DNA from: an uncultured Oscillospiraceae bacterium
GTDB lineage: Bacteria; Bacillota; Clostridia; Oscillospirales; Oscillospiraceae
NCBI GenBank assembly: GCA_910585155.1
Contig: CAJUEC010000002.1
Location: 62,001 to 126,000 of the forward strand
DNA length: 64,000 nt
Reading direction: 5' to 3'
Below, piece after piece: positions 40,833 to 49,163 of the stretch. The notes beneath the pieces were generated by a model that had not been told where the DNA came from, did not search any database, and saw only the letters and a list, made by a program, of their open reading frames with translations. Positions within the stretch are counted from its first letter, which is position 1. Each line of letters starts with the position of its first letter. The translations under genes and the position numbers were made by a program.

Positions 40833-42056
40833 ATGATGACGTTAGACGATTTCAAGGCGGCCCGGAAAACGCTGGACGGCGTGCTCCACCGCACGGACCT
40901 GATGTACAGCCCCTTCTTCACCAAGGCCTCCGGCTGCCATGTGTACATCAAGCCGGAAAATATGCAGGTCACCGGGGCGTATAAGATCCGGGGCGCCTAT
41001 TTCAAGTGCTCCACCCTGTCTGAGGAGGAGAAGGCCCGGGGACTGGTGACGGCCTCGGCGGGCAACCACGCCCAGGGGGTGGCCTACGCCGCCCAGGCGG
41101 CGGGGGTGGCGGCCACCATCGTCATGCCCACCACCACCCCCCTGGTGAAGGTGAACAATACCAAGGACTATGGGGCCAAGGTGGTGCTCCACGGGGAGAC
41201 CTTCGACGACGCGGCGGCGCTGGCGGCAAAGCTGAGCCAGGAGGAGGGGCTGACCTACGTCCACCCCTTCAACGACCTCACGGTGTCCACCGGCCAGGGC
41301 ACCATCGCCTATGAGATCTTCAAGGACCTGCCCGACGTGGATGTGATCCTGGTTCCCGTGGGGGGGGGCGGGCTGGCGGCGGGGGTGGCCACCCTGGCCA
41401 AGCTGCTCAACCCCTCGGTGCGGGTCATGGGCGTGGAGCCCTCCGGGGCGGCGTCCATGAAGGCCAGCCTGGAGGCGGGCCATGTGGTCACGCTGGACAG
41501 AATCTCCACCATCGCGGACGGCGTGGCGGTGAAGACCCCCGGGGACCAGGTGTTCCCCTATATCCAGAAGAATCTGGACGGCATCATCACCATCGACGAC
41601 GACGAGCTGGTGGACGCCTTCCTGGACGTGATGGAAAAGCACAAGATGATTGTGGAGAACGCGGGGCTGCTCACCATCGCGGCCCTGAAGCACCTGGACT
41701 GCCCGGGGGAGAACGTGGTGAGCGTGCTGTCCGGGGGCAATATGGACGTGATCACCATCTCCTCCCTGGTGCAGCACGGGCTCATCAACCGGGGGCGCAT
41801 TTTCAGCTTCTCGGTGCAGCTGCCCGACCGGCCCGGCGAGCTGCTGCGCATCGCCGACCTTGTGGCCAGGCTCAGCGGCAACATCATCAAGCTGGACCAC
41901 AACCAGTTTGTGAACATCAACCGCCAGGCGGGGGTGGAGCTGAAGGTCACCCTGGAGGCCTTCGGCCTGAGCCACAAGGAGTCGATCATGGACGCTTTGC
42001 GCCAGGCGGGCTACCAGGTGAAAGAGGTGGCCGCCAGCGGCACCATCACGGGATAA
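40833..42056 (+). CDS. ilvA: threonine ammonia-lyase
   Basis: A 407-residue PLP enzyme that converts threonine to 2-oxobutanoate and ammonia. The PLP lysine lies in TGAYKIRGAYFK, SAGNHAQGVAYAAQ follows, and VPVGGGGLAAG binds the PLP phosphate. The C-terminal ACT domain (FSVQLPDRPGELLRIADLV) suggests allosteric control. Length matches the TdcB-plus-ACT form common in Firmicutes, which can be biosynthetic or catabolic. Of two adjacent ATGs, the first is given. Confidence 0.93.
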   Translation: MMTLDDFKAARKTLDGVLHRTDLMYSPFFTKASGCHVYIKPENMQVTGAYKIRGAYFKCSTLSEEEKARGLVTASAGNHAQGVAYAAQAAGVAATIVMPTTTPLVKVNNTKDYGAKVVLHGETFDDAAALAAKLSQEEGLTYVHPFNDLTVSTGQGTIAYEIFKDLPDVDVILVPVGGGGLAAGVATLAKLLNPSVRVMGVEPSGAASMKASLEAGHVVTLDRISTIADGVAVKTPGDQVFPYIQKNLDGIITIDDDELVDAFLDVMEKHKMIVENAGLLTIAALKHLDCPGENVVSVLSGGNMDVITISSLVQHGLINRGRIFSFSVQLPDRPGELLRIADLVARLSGNIIKLDHNQFVNINRQAGVELKVTLEAFGLSHKESIMDALRQAGYQVKEVAASGTITG

Positions 42057-42130
42057 TTTCGCCGATTCCGGCGGGAGGGTCCGCGGCCGGCTGCGCACCC
42101 TGGGGGCGCAAACTCTGCCAGACATCACAA

Positions 42131-42168
42131 TCCCCCCGCCGCCACAATCGCGGCGGCGGGGGGTATTT
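42131..42168 (+). terminator. terminator of ilvA
   Basis: CCCCCCGCCGCC/GGCGGCGGGGGG forms a 12-bp stem followed by TATTT. The next 185 bases up to rpe are GC-rich with small inverted repeats and no gene. Confidence 0.7.
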
Positions 42169-42353
42169 AGGTGCGGCGCGCCGCCTGGGCGTCAGGCCGG
42201 GCGCGAGCGGGGGCAGGGGAGAGCCACCCAGCCGGCCCTGGCGGTAACCTCCGCGTGTTTCATCCTATGCGGCGGAGCGGTCCTTGCGCCGCCTGCCGGC
42301 GGGAACCGGCCCTGTCCCAAGGGAGATATTTCAAGAAAATGAGGGAGAAAATC

Positions 42354-43010
42354 ATGGTTAAGATTGCCCCTTCCATCCTCTCCGCCGATTTTTGCAATTT
42401 GGAGCGGGATATCCGGCGGGTATCCGCCGCCGACTGGCTCCATGTGGACGTGATGGACGGCATGTTCGTGCCCAACATCACCATCGGCGTGCCGGTGGTC
42501 CAGTCCATTCGGAAACACACGGATATGTTCCTGGACGTGCACCTGATGATCGACAAGCCGGTTCGCTACATCGACCAGTTCTGCAAGGCGGGGGCGGACC
42601 TGCTCAGCGTCCACCTGGAGGCGGATCACTCCGCCCGGATCGCCGACGCCCTGCGGGCCATGGAGGCCAATGGGGTGAAAAGGGCGGTGGCCCTGCGGCC
42701 CATCACCTCGGCCAGGGCCATTCTGCCCTATCTGGAGCAGCTGGACATGGTGCTGGTGATGACGGTGGAGCCCGGCTTCGGCGGGCAGAAATTTATGGAG
42801 GAGCAGCTGGACACCATCCGGGAGGTGCGCGCCCTCATCGACCGCTACAACCCCGCCTGTGAGCTGGAGGTGGACGGCGGCGTCGCCCCCGGCACCGCCG
42901 AAAAGGTGATCGAGGCCGGGGCCACGGTTCTGGTGGCGGGGTCGGCGGTGTACGGCGCAGCCGATCCGGCCAAGGCCATCAAGGCGTTGCGGCAAGACGG
43001 CGTCCTGTAG
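42354..43010 (+). CDS. rpe: ribulose-phosphate 3-epimerase
   Basis: Rpe interconverts ribulose 5-phosphate and xylulose 5-phosphate. The 218-residue TIM barrel has KIAPSILSADF, HVDVMDGMFVPNITIG, VHLMIDKP and MTVEPGFGGQKF, covering the metal His/Asp ligands. The start at 42354 follows GAGGGAG. The TAG stop codon is formed by the first bases of an adjoining TGTAGGGG element. Confidence 0.95.
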   Translation: MVKIAPSILSADFCNLERDIRRVSAADWLHVDVMDGMFVPNITIGVPVVQSIRKHTDMFLDVHLMIDKPVRYIDQFCKAGADLLSVHLEADHSARIADALRAMEANGVKRAVALRPITSARAILPYLEQLDMVLVMTVEPGFGGQKFMEEQLDTIREVRALIDRYNPACELEVDGGVAPGTAEKVIEAGATVLVAGSAVYGAADPAKAIKALRQDGVL

Positions 43011-43086
43011 GGGAGGGGCAATGAGCGCCGGCTTCGCGGCTCCATTGCCGCGAAGCGGAAGGCGGGACCTCAGCCCCTCACCTACA
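43006..43086 (+). repeat. 81-bp TGTAGGGG-ended miniature element after rpe
   Basis: Ends TGTAGGGGAGGGG and CCCCTCACCTACA are inverted repeats with one mismatch in 13; an inner stem GCTTCGCGGC/GCCGCGAAGC is present. It supplies the rpe stop codon. Confidence 0.65.
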
Positions 43087-43111
43087 ATCCCTTGTTTTTG
43101 GAGGTGTTCCC

Positions 43112-43714
43112 ATGGATTACTTTCCCGCCGCCCTGGAAACCTTGGTGGAGCAGTTCGCCAAGCTCCCCGGCGTGGGCCGCAAGAGCGCCCAGCGGCTGGC
43201 CTTCTATATCCTGGACCAGCCGGAGCAGACGGCAAAGGACTTTGCCGCCGCCCTGCTGGACGCGAAGAAGAGCATCGGCTGCTGCCCGGTGTGCCAGAAC
43301 CTCACCGACGGGGAGGGGGAGTGCCCTCTGTGCGCCTCCTCCCGGCGGGACCACTCCACCGTGTGCGTGGTGGCCGACCCCAAGGACGTGATGGCCATGG
43401 AGCGCTCCCGGGAGTACAACGGCGTGTACCATGTGCTCCACGGGGTGATCTCCCCCATGAACCACGTGGGGCCCGACGACCTGCGGGTGGCCCAGCTGGT
43501 GGAGCGGGTGGCGGCGGGAGGGGTGGAGGAGGTCATCATGGCCACCAACCCGGACACCGAGGGTGAGACCACCGCCATGTACCTGTCCCGGCTGCTGAAA
43601 CCCTTCGGGGTGCGCACCACCCGGCTGGCCTACGGCATCCCGGTGGGCAGCCATCTGGAATTCGCCGACGACGCCACTTTAATGCGGGCGCTGGAGGGGC
43701 GGCGGGAAATATAG
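43112..43714 (+). CDS. recR: recombination mediator protein RecR
   Basis: RecR acts with RecO/RecF to load RecA at gaps. The 200 residues show the helix-hairpin-helix KLPGVGRKSAQRLAF, a four-cysteine zinc finger (CCPVCQNLTDGEGECPLC) and a Toprim domain (EVIMATNPDTEGETTAMYL). It ends EGRREI. The last 30 bases recur at 43826-43855 beyond a 111-base insert. Confidence 0.96.
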   Translation: MDYFPAALETLVEQFAKLPGVGRKSAQRLAFYILDQPEQTAKDFAAALLDAKKSIGCCPVCQNLTDGEGECPLCASSRRDHSTVCVVADPKDVMAMERSREYNGVYHVLHGVISPMNHVGPDDLRVAQLVERVAAGGVEEVIMATNPDTEGETTAMYLSRLLKPFGVRTTRLAYGIPVGSHLEFADDATLMRALEGRREI

Positions 43715-43825
43715 GGGCCCCCGCAAAGCCGTCCTTCAGGCTTTGTGGGAAGAGGAGGCGCAAGGGAGCAAGTGCAGCTTTCGCCGCAGGCGGAAGCGGA
43801 GCACAGCGGACTTTGCACCGACGAG
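43715..43825 (+). repeat. structured insert between two copies of the recR 3' end
   Basis: It begins with a GGGGCCCCCGCAAAGCC...GGCTTTGTGGG stem straight after the stop, then GAGGAGGCGCAAGGGA, GCCGCAGGCGGA and GGACTTTGCACCGACGAG. The first and third modules are shared with the infB and asnS inserts, the second and last with the element before ssrA. Not coding. Confidence 0.75.
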
Positions 43826-43855
43826 CGGGCACTGGAGGGGCGGCGGGAAATTTGA
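43826..43855 (+). repeat. displaced second copy of the recR 3' end
   Basis: 30 bases match 43685-43714 with 4 differences, all silent: GCG/GCA, ATA/ATT, and stop TAG versus TGA. The ribosome site of the next gene follows it directly. Confidence 0.82.
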
Positions 43856-43874
43856 CGGCAAAGGAGCGATTTCC

Positions 43875-44174
43875 ATGGGAAAATGGCTGTATGTGATGTT
43901 CATTGAAAAGACCAAGACCTACAACCGGCTGACCAAGGCCGCCGTGGAGCGCCACGTGGCAAACATCAAAGCCCTGGATGATGAGGGGCGCCTGGAGCTG
44001 TGCGGCGTGTTCAAGGGCTATCCCGGCGTGGCGGGCATGTACATCCTGCGGGCTGGGAGCTATGAGGAGGCGGAGGAGCTGTGCAAACGGGAGCCCCTGG
44101 TGGTGGAGGGCTTCGCCGCCTACAAGCTGAAGGCCCTCCAGGTGGCGGACCGGGAAAACAACTACCTGCTGTGA
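43875..44174 (+). CDS. YciI-family protein
   Basis: 99 residues with a ferredoxin-like YciI fold: MGKWLYVMFIEKTKTYN, the His in VERHVANIKALDDEGRLELCG and AGSYEEAEELCKREPLVVEG. YciI proteins are small dimeric enzymes or accessory proteins of uncertain reaction. The start at 43875 follows AAAGGAG. It is preceded by recR and the 3'-end element, and followed by a strong terminator. Confidence 0.8.
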   Translation: MGKWLYVMFIEKTKTYNRLTKAAVERHVANIKALDDEGRLELCGVFKGYPGVAGMYILRAGSYEEAEELCKREPLVVEGFAAYKLKALQVADRENNYLL

Positions 44175-44213
44175 GCCGGAGACGGGTTTTGACACTTTTT
44201 TAACAAAATTTAG

Positions 44214-44248
44214 GCGCAAAGACGGGAATTTCCCGTCTTTGCGCTTTT
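44214..44248 (+). terminator. terminator of the recR-YciI unit
   Basis: GCGCAAAGACGGGAA and TTCCCGTCTTTGCGC are perfect 15-bp arms, followed by TTTTCCTCTT. Confidence 0.85.
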
Positions 44249-44319
44249 CCTCTTCCCTTTTCTCAAAATCTATGGCATAATAGGGCCATACAAAAATATC
44301 CACCAAAGGAGGACCCGCC

Positions 44320-46317
44320 ATGAAGCCCACCGTGACCTTTTCCCCCGAGCGGCTGGACTACCTGAAGCTGCTGGCCCGGCAGTATCCCAACGTACAGTCC
44401 GCCTGCACAGAGATCATCAACCTGCGGGCCATTCAGAACCTGCCCAAGGGCACCGAGCACTTTTTGTCCGACGTCCATGGGGAATTTGAGGCCTTCCAGC
44501 ACATACTCAACTCCGCCTCCGGCGTGGTCCGGGTGAAGATCGACGAGCTGCTGGGGGCCACCGTCCCCCGGTCCGACCGGGACCAGCTGGCCACCCTCAT
44601 CTACTACCCCGAGGAGAAGCTGGAGGAGATCGAGCGGGAGTGCGACGATATGCGGGAGTGGTACCGCATCACCTTCCACCGGCTCATCGACCTGTGCTGC
44701 CTGGTCAGCGCCAAGTACACCCGCTCCAAGGTCCGCAAGGCCATGCCCCCGGAGTACGCCTACATCATCGACGAGCTGATCCACACCCACTACGAGAAGA
44801 ACGAGGCGGACAAGCGGGACTACTACGAGAACATCATCAACACCATCATCGACCTGGACCGGGCCTCCAACTTCCTCATCCAGCTGTGCGAGCTGATCAA
44901 GCGCCTGGCGGTGGACCACCTTCACCTGGTGGGGGACATCTTCGACCGGGGCCCCGGCGCCGACGTCATCATGGACAGCCTGATGGCCTACCACAGCGTG
45001 GACATACAGTGGGGCAACCACGATATTCTCTGGATGGGGGCGGCCTCCGGCTCCCGGACCCTGGTGGCCACCGTGCTGGTCAACTCCCTGCGCTACAACA
45101 ATCTGGAGGTCATCGAGACGGGGTACGGCATCTCCCTGCGGCCCCTGTCCGTGTTCGCCGACGAGTTTTACCGCCACTGCGATGTGAGCCGCTTCGAGGT
45201 CAAGGTCGCCAAGGAGGACGAGGACAAGATCAGCGACCGGGACCGGCTGCTGTGCGCCCGGATGCACAAGGCCATCTCCATGATCCTGTTCAAGCTGGAG
45301 GGCCAGAAAATCCGGCGCAACCCCGACTTCCACATGGACGACCGGCTTCTGCTGGACAAGATCGACTATGAGGCCAAGACCGTCACCATCGACGGCGCCA
45401 CCTATCCCATGCTGGACACCGACTTTCCCACCGTGGACCCCAAGGACCCCTATGTCCTCACCCCCGAGGAGGACGCGCTCATCAACACCCTCACCCGGTC
45501 CTTCCGCCACAGTGAGAAGCTCCAGCGCCACGTCCGCTTCCTCTACTCCAAGGGCAGCCTGTACCGAATCTACAACGGCAACCTGCTGTTCCACGGCTGC
45601 ATTCCCATGCACGAGGACGGCTCCCTCATGCGCTTCTCCATCGGCTGCGAGGGCCTGTCCGGAAGGGAATTCCTGGACTACGCCGACCGGGTGGCCCGCC
45701 GGGCCTACTACAGCAAGCTGGCCTCCCCGGAGCGCCAGCAGGGGATGGACTTCCTGTGGTGGCTGTGGGCGGGGCGCAGCTCCCCCATCTTCGGCCGGGA
45801 CCGGATGACCACCTTTGAGCGCCGGTTCATCGCCGACGAGTCCACCCACACGGAGACCAAAAACGCCTACTACCGGCTGTACAACGACCCGGCTGTGTGC
45901 GAGGGCATTTTGAAGGAATTCGGTCTGGAGGGCGCCCACTGCCACATCATCAACGGCCATGTCCCCGTGAAATCCAAGAAGGGGGAGAGCCCCGTGAAGG
46001 GCAGCGGAAAGCTGGTGGTCATCGACGGAGGGTTCTGCAAGGCGTATCAAAAGACCACCGGCATCGCCGGGTACACCCTGATCTACAACTCCTCCTGCTT
46101 CCGCCTGGTGGCCCACGAGCCCTTTGTGGGCCGGGCCGCCGCCATTCACAAAAATTATGACATCGCCTCCACCACCCAGGTGTTCGAGCGGCTGGAGAGC
46201 CGGGCCATGATCCGTCAAACGGACATCGGCCGGAAGCTCCAAGGGCAGATTGACGAGCTGGTGGACCTGGTGGCCGCCTTCCGCAGCGGCGCCATTGTGG
46301 AGAGCCACAAGAGCTGA
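44320..46317 (+). CDS. fbp: fructose-1,6-bisphosphatase class III
   Basis: A 665-residue class III enzyme (Fbp of Bacillus/Clostridium), a gluconeogenic phosphatase unrelated to class I. Metallophosphoesterase motifs: FLSDVHGEFEAF (about residue 50), LVGDIFDRGPGAD (about 208), WGNHDILWM (about 230) and NGHVPVKSKKGE (about 545). Length and N-terminal KLLARQYPNVQSACTEI match the family. It is monocistronic. Confidence 0.95.
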   Translation: MKPTVTFSPERLDYLKLLARQYPNVQSACTEIINLRAIQNLPKGTEHFLSDVHGEFEAFQHILNSASGVVRVKIDELLGATVPRSDRDQLATLIYYPEEKLEEIERECDDMREWYRITFHRLIDLCCLVSAKYTRSKVRKAMPPEYAYIIDELIHTHYEKNEADKRDYYENIINTIIDLDRASNFLIQLCELIKRLAVDHLHLVGDIFDRGPGADVIMDSLMAYHSVDIQWGNHDILWMGAASGSRTLVATVLVNSLRYNNLEVIETGYGISLRPLSVFADEFYRHCDVSRFEVKVAKEDEDKISDRDRLLCARMHKAISMILFKLEGQKIRRNPDFHMDDRLLLDKIDYEAKTVTIDGATYPMLDTDFPTVDPKDPYVLTPEEDALINTLTRSFRHSEKLQRHVRFLYSKGSLYRIYNGNLLFHGCIPMHEDGSLMRFSIGCEGLSGREFLDYADRVARRAYYSKLASPERQQGMDFLWWLWAGRSSPIFGRDRMTTFERRFIADESTHTETKNAYYRLYNDPAVCEGILKEFGLEGAHCHIINGHVPVKSKKGESPVKGSGKLVVIDGGFCKAYQKTTGIAGYTLIYNSSCFRLVAHEPFVGRAAAIHKNYDIASTTQVFERLESRAMIRQTDIGRKLQGQIDELVDLVAAFRSGAIVESHKS

Positions 46318-46419
46318 CCTGGAGGGGGCAGGGATTGGAAATTTTTCCCGGGAAAGTGGTAGTTTTCTCCAGATCTGTCCCCGCTGCCGAATTGCGGCCC
46401 TTTTGATGAATACTTTTTC

Positions 46420-46448
46420 TTGCCCAATTCAATATATAGTGGTACAAT
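46420..46448 (+). promoter_or_regulatory. promoter of the VanW-family gene
   Basis: TTGCCC (46420-46425) and TACAAT (46443-46448), 17-base spacer, 65 bases before the gene. Confidence 0.55.
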
Positions 46449-46512
46449 AAAAAAGACCGTGCCGAGGAAGCGGTCTGATTGAGAATGTGCGCGGGGCCCG
46501 GAGGCGGGACCT

Positions 46513-48378
46513 GTGTTTGGGAGGTTTTGCGGTACTATGGAAGGATCTGCTCCGAAAAAAGGCGTATCGGCGGGCCTGATCGCCGGAATCACGGCGGCCG
46601 CGCTGTCGGCGGTGCTGGTGGGCGGCTATTTTGGCCTGTGCGCCTGGGTGGAGGGCAATGACCGGCTGCTGCCCGGAGCGGTGGCCATAGACGAGCGGGG
46701 AAACGCGGTGGCCGACCTGGGGGGAATGACCCGGGAGGAGGCGCTGGCCGTGGTGACCCAGGAGATGGACCAGCGGCTGGACAACCGGAGGCTGGCCCTG
46801 CTGTACGGCGAGGGCAAGCGGGTGGAGCTGACGGGAGAGCTGATGGACTGCTCCCCCGACGCCGCAGTGGAGGTGGGTATGTCCGCCAAGGAGGACCAGC
46901 CCATGTGGAAGCTGGGGGCGCTGTGGCTGGGCGCGGTCCAGGAGCCCGTCGACATGCCCCTGTCCGCGGCGGCCTTTACCCCCGAGGGGGAGGCAAAGGC
47001 GAAAAAAATTATTCAGGAGATCGCGGGGGAGCTGTATGTGGCCCCGGTGGATTTCACCTACGAGATGGGTGAGGAGACGGTGGAGGTGGTAAAGGGCGTG
47101 GACGGCCAAAAGCTGGACACCGACGCCCTGCTGTCCGCCGTGGAGGAGGCCCTGGCCAAGGGAGAGCGGGAGCTGCGGGTGGAGCCAGAGACCCTGTCCG
47201 GGGCGGAGCTCAGCGGCCAGGTGCTGGACCAGCTGGTCCACGTGGATCCCAAGCCTGTGGGGCTGGACGAGAACGGCAAGCTCACCCCGGCGGTGATCGG
47301 CCTGGGGGTGAACCCGGAGGAGGCCCAGGCCATCCTGGACGCCGCCGGGCCGGGGGAGGCCTGCTCCATCCCCCTGGAGTTCACCCCGCCGGACACCAGC
47401 GCCGACGAGTCCCTCTATTACAAGGACCTGCTGGCCTCCGTCACCACCAACATGGACGGGGTGGCCAACCGCTCCTTCAACGTAAACCGGGCCGCCGAAT
47501 TCTGCAACGGCAAGGTGATCCAGCCCGGCGAGGTGTTCTCCTATATCGGCACCATCGGCGACCCCAGCACCCGCAACGGCTACAAGCCCAGCACCGGCTA
47601 CCAGAACGGCGAGACCGTGCCCATGGACGGCGGCGGCGTGTGTCAGGTGTCCTCCTCGCTGTACTACTGCGCGGTGTACTCCAACCTGGAGATCGTCCGG
47701 CGGGCCTGCCACGCCTTTGCCACCGGCTATATCCCCAACGGACTGGACGCCACCATCTATTATCCCTCGCTGGACTTCCAGTTCCGCAACAGCACCGGCT
47801 TCCCCATCAAGATCGTGGCCTACACCGAGGGCGGGGCCTGGGGCAAGCTGACGGTGCAGTTCTACGGCAGCAACCCCGACGGCATCCAGGTGGAGATGCA
47901 GCGGTATCTGCTCTCCTCCACCCCCTGGACCACCGTCTATGAGCCGGACGAGACCATCCCCCAGGGCACCACCAAGGTGAAGACCACCCCCTACACCGGC
48001 TACGAGGTGGACGTGTACCGCCGGGTGCTGGACGCGGAGGGGAACCAGATCAGCCGGACCTATGAGAACCACAGCCGCTACGCCAAGCGGGACCAGGTGA
48101 TTCTCTACAACCCGCTGGACGCCGCCTCGCTGGGGCTGGAGCCGCCGCCGGTGGAGCCCTCCCAGGATCCCTGGACCGACCCCAATGTGGTCACCAGTGA
48201 GGTGCCGCCGGTGGAGCCTACCCCCGACCCCTGGGCGCAGCCCAGCGACCCGCCCGCGGAGCCCTCTCAGGACCCCTGGGTCCAGCCCAGCGACCCGCCT
48301 GCGGAGCCCTCCACCGACCCGGCGGGGGGGACCACCATGCCGCCCTGGCTGGACTTTGGCGGCGAGACAGGGGGCTGA
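46513..48378 (+). CDS. VanW family membrane-anchored protein
   Basis: 621 residues: an N-terminal helix (about 20-42) puts the rest outside the cell. A peptidoglycan-binding-like region repeats (about 60-290), then the VanW domain (about 315-450: RSFNVNRAAEFCNGKVIQPG, GGGVCQVSSSLYYCAVYSNL, STGFPIKIVAY), a G5-like segment and a Pro/Asp/Trp-rich tail with repeats of PPAEPSQDPWVQPSD. VanW proteins are widespread in clostridia and presumed cell-wall-associated. GTG at 46513 has GGAGG 8 bases upstream; ATG at 46537 is the alternative. Confidence 0.87.
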   Translation: MFGRFCGTMEGSAPKKGVSAGLIAGITAAALSAVLVGGYFGLCAWVEGNDRLLPGAVAIDERGNAVADLGGMTREEALAVVTQEMDQRLDNRRLALLYGEGKRVELTGELMDCSPDAAVEVGMSAKEDQPMWKLGALWLGAVQEPVDMPLSAAAFTPEGEAKAKKIIQEIAGELYVAPVDFTYEMGEETVEVVKGVDGQKLDTDALLSAVEEALAKGERELRVEPETLSGAELSGQVLDQLVHVDPKPVGLDENGKLTPAVIGLGVNPEEAQAILDAAGPGEACSIPLEFTPPDTSADESLYYKDLLASVTTNMDGVANRSFNVNRAAEFCNGKVIQPGEVFSYIGTIGDPSTRNGYKPSTGYQNGETVPMDGGGVCQVSSSLYYCAVYSNLEIVRRACHAFATGYIPNGLDATIYYPSLDFQFRNSTGFPIKIVAYTEGGAWGKLTVQFYGSNPDGIQVEMQRYLLSSTPWTTVYEPDETIPQGTTKVKTTPYTGYEVDVYRRVLDAEGNQISRTYENHSRYAKRDQVILYNPLDAASLGLEPPPVEPSQDPWTDPNVVTSEVPPVEPTPDPWAQPSDPPAEPSQDPWVQPSDPPAEPSTDPAGGTTMPPWLDFGGETGG

Positions 48379-48381
48379 GCG

Positions 48382-49080
48382 ATGTTTGAGGGCTTTTCCC
48401 AGGAGACGGTGGACTTCATGTGGGGCATCCGCTTTAACAACGAAAAGAGCTGGTTTGAGGCCCACAAGTCCGACTATCAGACCTATTTTCTCCAGCCCAT
48501 GAAGGAGCTGGGCGGGCAGGTGCAGGCCCAGCTGCTGGACCGGTTCCCCAAGAGCGGGCTCAACCTGAAGGTGTCCCGCATCTACCGGGACGCCCGGCGG
48601 CTGTTTGGCCGGGGGCCCTATAAGGACCATCTGTGGCTGTCCCTGTTCCGCTTTGGAAGCGAGTCCGGGGGAGACCACCCGGTGTTCTGGTTCGAGCTGG
48701 CGCCGGAGGGGTGGAGCTACGGTATGGGCTTCTGGTGCGCCCAGGCGGCGGTGATGGAAAAGCACCGGGCCCGCATTGACCGGGACCCCAGGCCCCTGCT
48801 GAAGCTCCACAGCAGGCTGGCCCGCCAGGAGGAGTTTGTCCTGGACGGCCCGGAGTACAGCCGGAAAAAGCCCTGCGCGGAGCCCAGGCTGGAGGGGTGG
48901 TACAATAGGAAATCCCTGTCCCTGGGCCATGAGGAGGCGCTGGGCGAGCTGCTCTACACCCCCGCCCTGGCGGACCGGCTGGTGGAGGGCTTTGCCTTCC
49001 TGATGCCCTATTACGACTACTTCTCCACCCTGTGGGCGGACCAGGACCCCCGCCCCCGGGGAGGCGGGAAGCCGTCGTGA
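48382..49080 (+). CDS. DUF2461 family protein
   Basis: 232 residues matching the DUF2461 (TIGR02453) family: MWGIRFNNEKSWFEAHKSDY, LNLKVSRIYRDARRLFGRGPYKDHLWL and an FWFELAPEGWSYGMGFW core. It starts 4 bases after the VanW gene, so it is co-transcribed. Function unknown. Confidence 0.85.
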   Translation: MFEGFSQETVDFMWGIRFNNEKSWFEAHKSDYQTYFLQPMKELGGQVQAQLLDRFPKSGLNLKVSRIYRDARRLFGRGPYKDHLWLSLFRFGSESGGDHPVFWFELAPEGWSYGMGFWCAQAAVMEKHRARIDRDPRPLLKLHSRLARQEEFVLDGPEYSRKKPCAEPRLEGWYNRKSLSLGHEEALGELLYTPALADRLVEGFAFLMPYYDYFSTLWADQDPRPRGGGKPS

Positions 49081-49121
49081 GAGCCGCCCAGGGGCTGGCG
49101 GCGGTGAAAACACAGACAACA

Positions 49122-49163
49122 AAACAGACCTCCCGCGGCAAAGCCGCGGGAGGTCTGTTTTTG
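49122..49163. terminator. bidirectional terminator between DUF2461 and the kinase gene
   Basis: AACAGACCTCCCGCGGC and GCCGCGGGAGGTCTGTT around AAA, followed by TTTTT; A-rich on the left. It serves both convergent genes. Confidence 0.85.
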
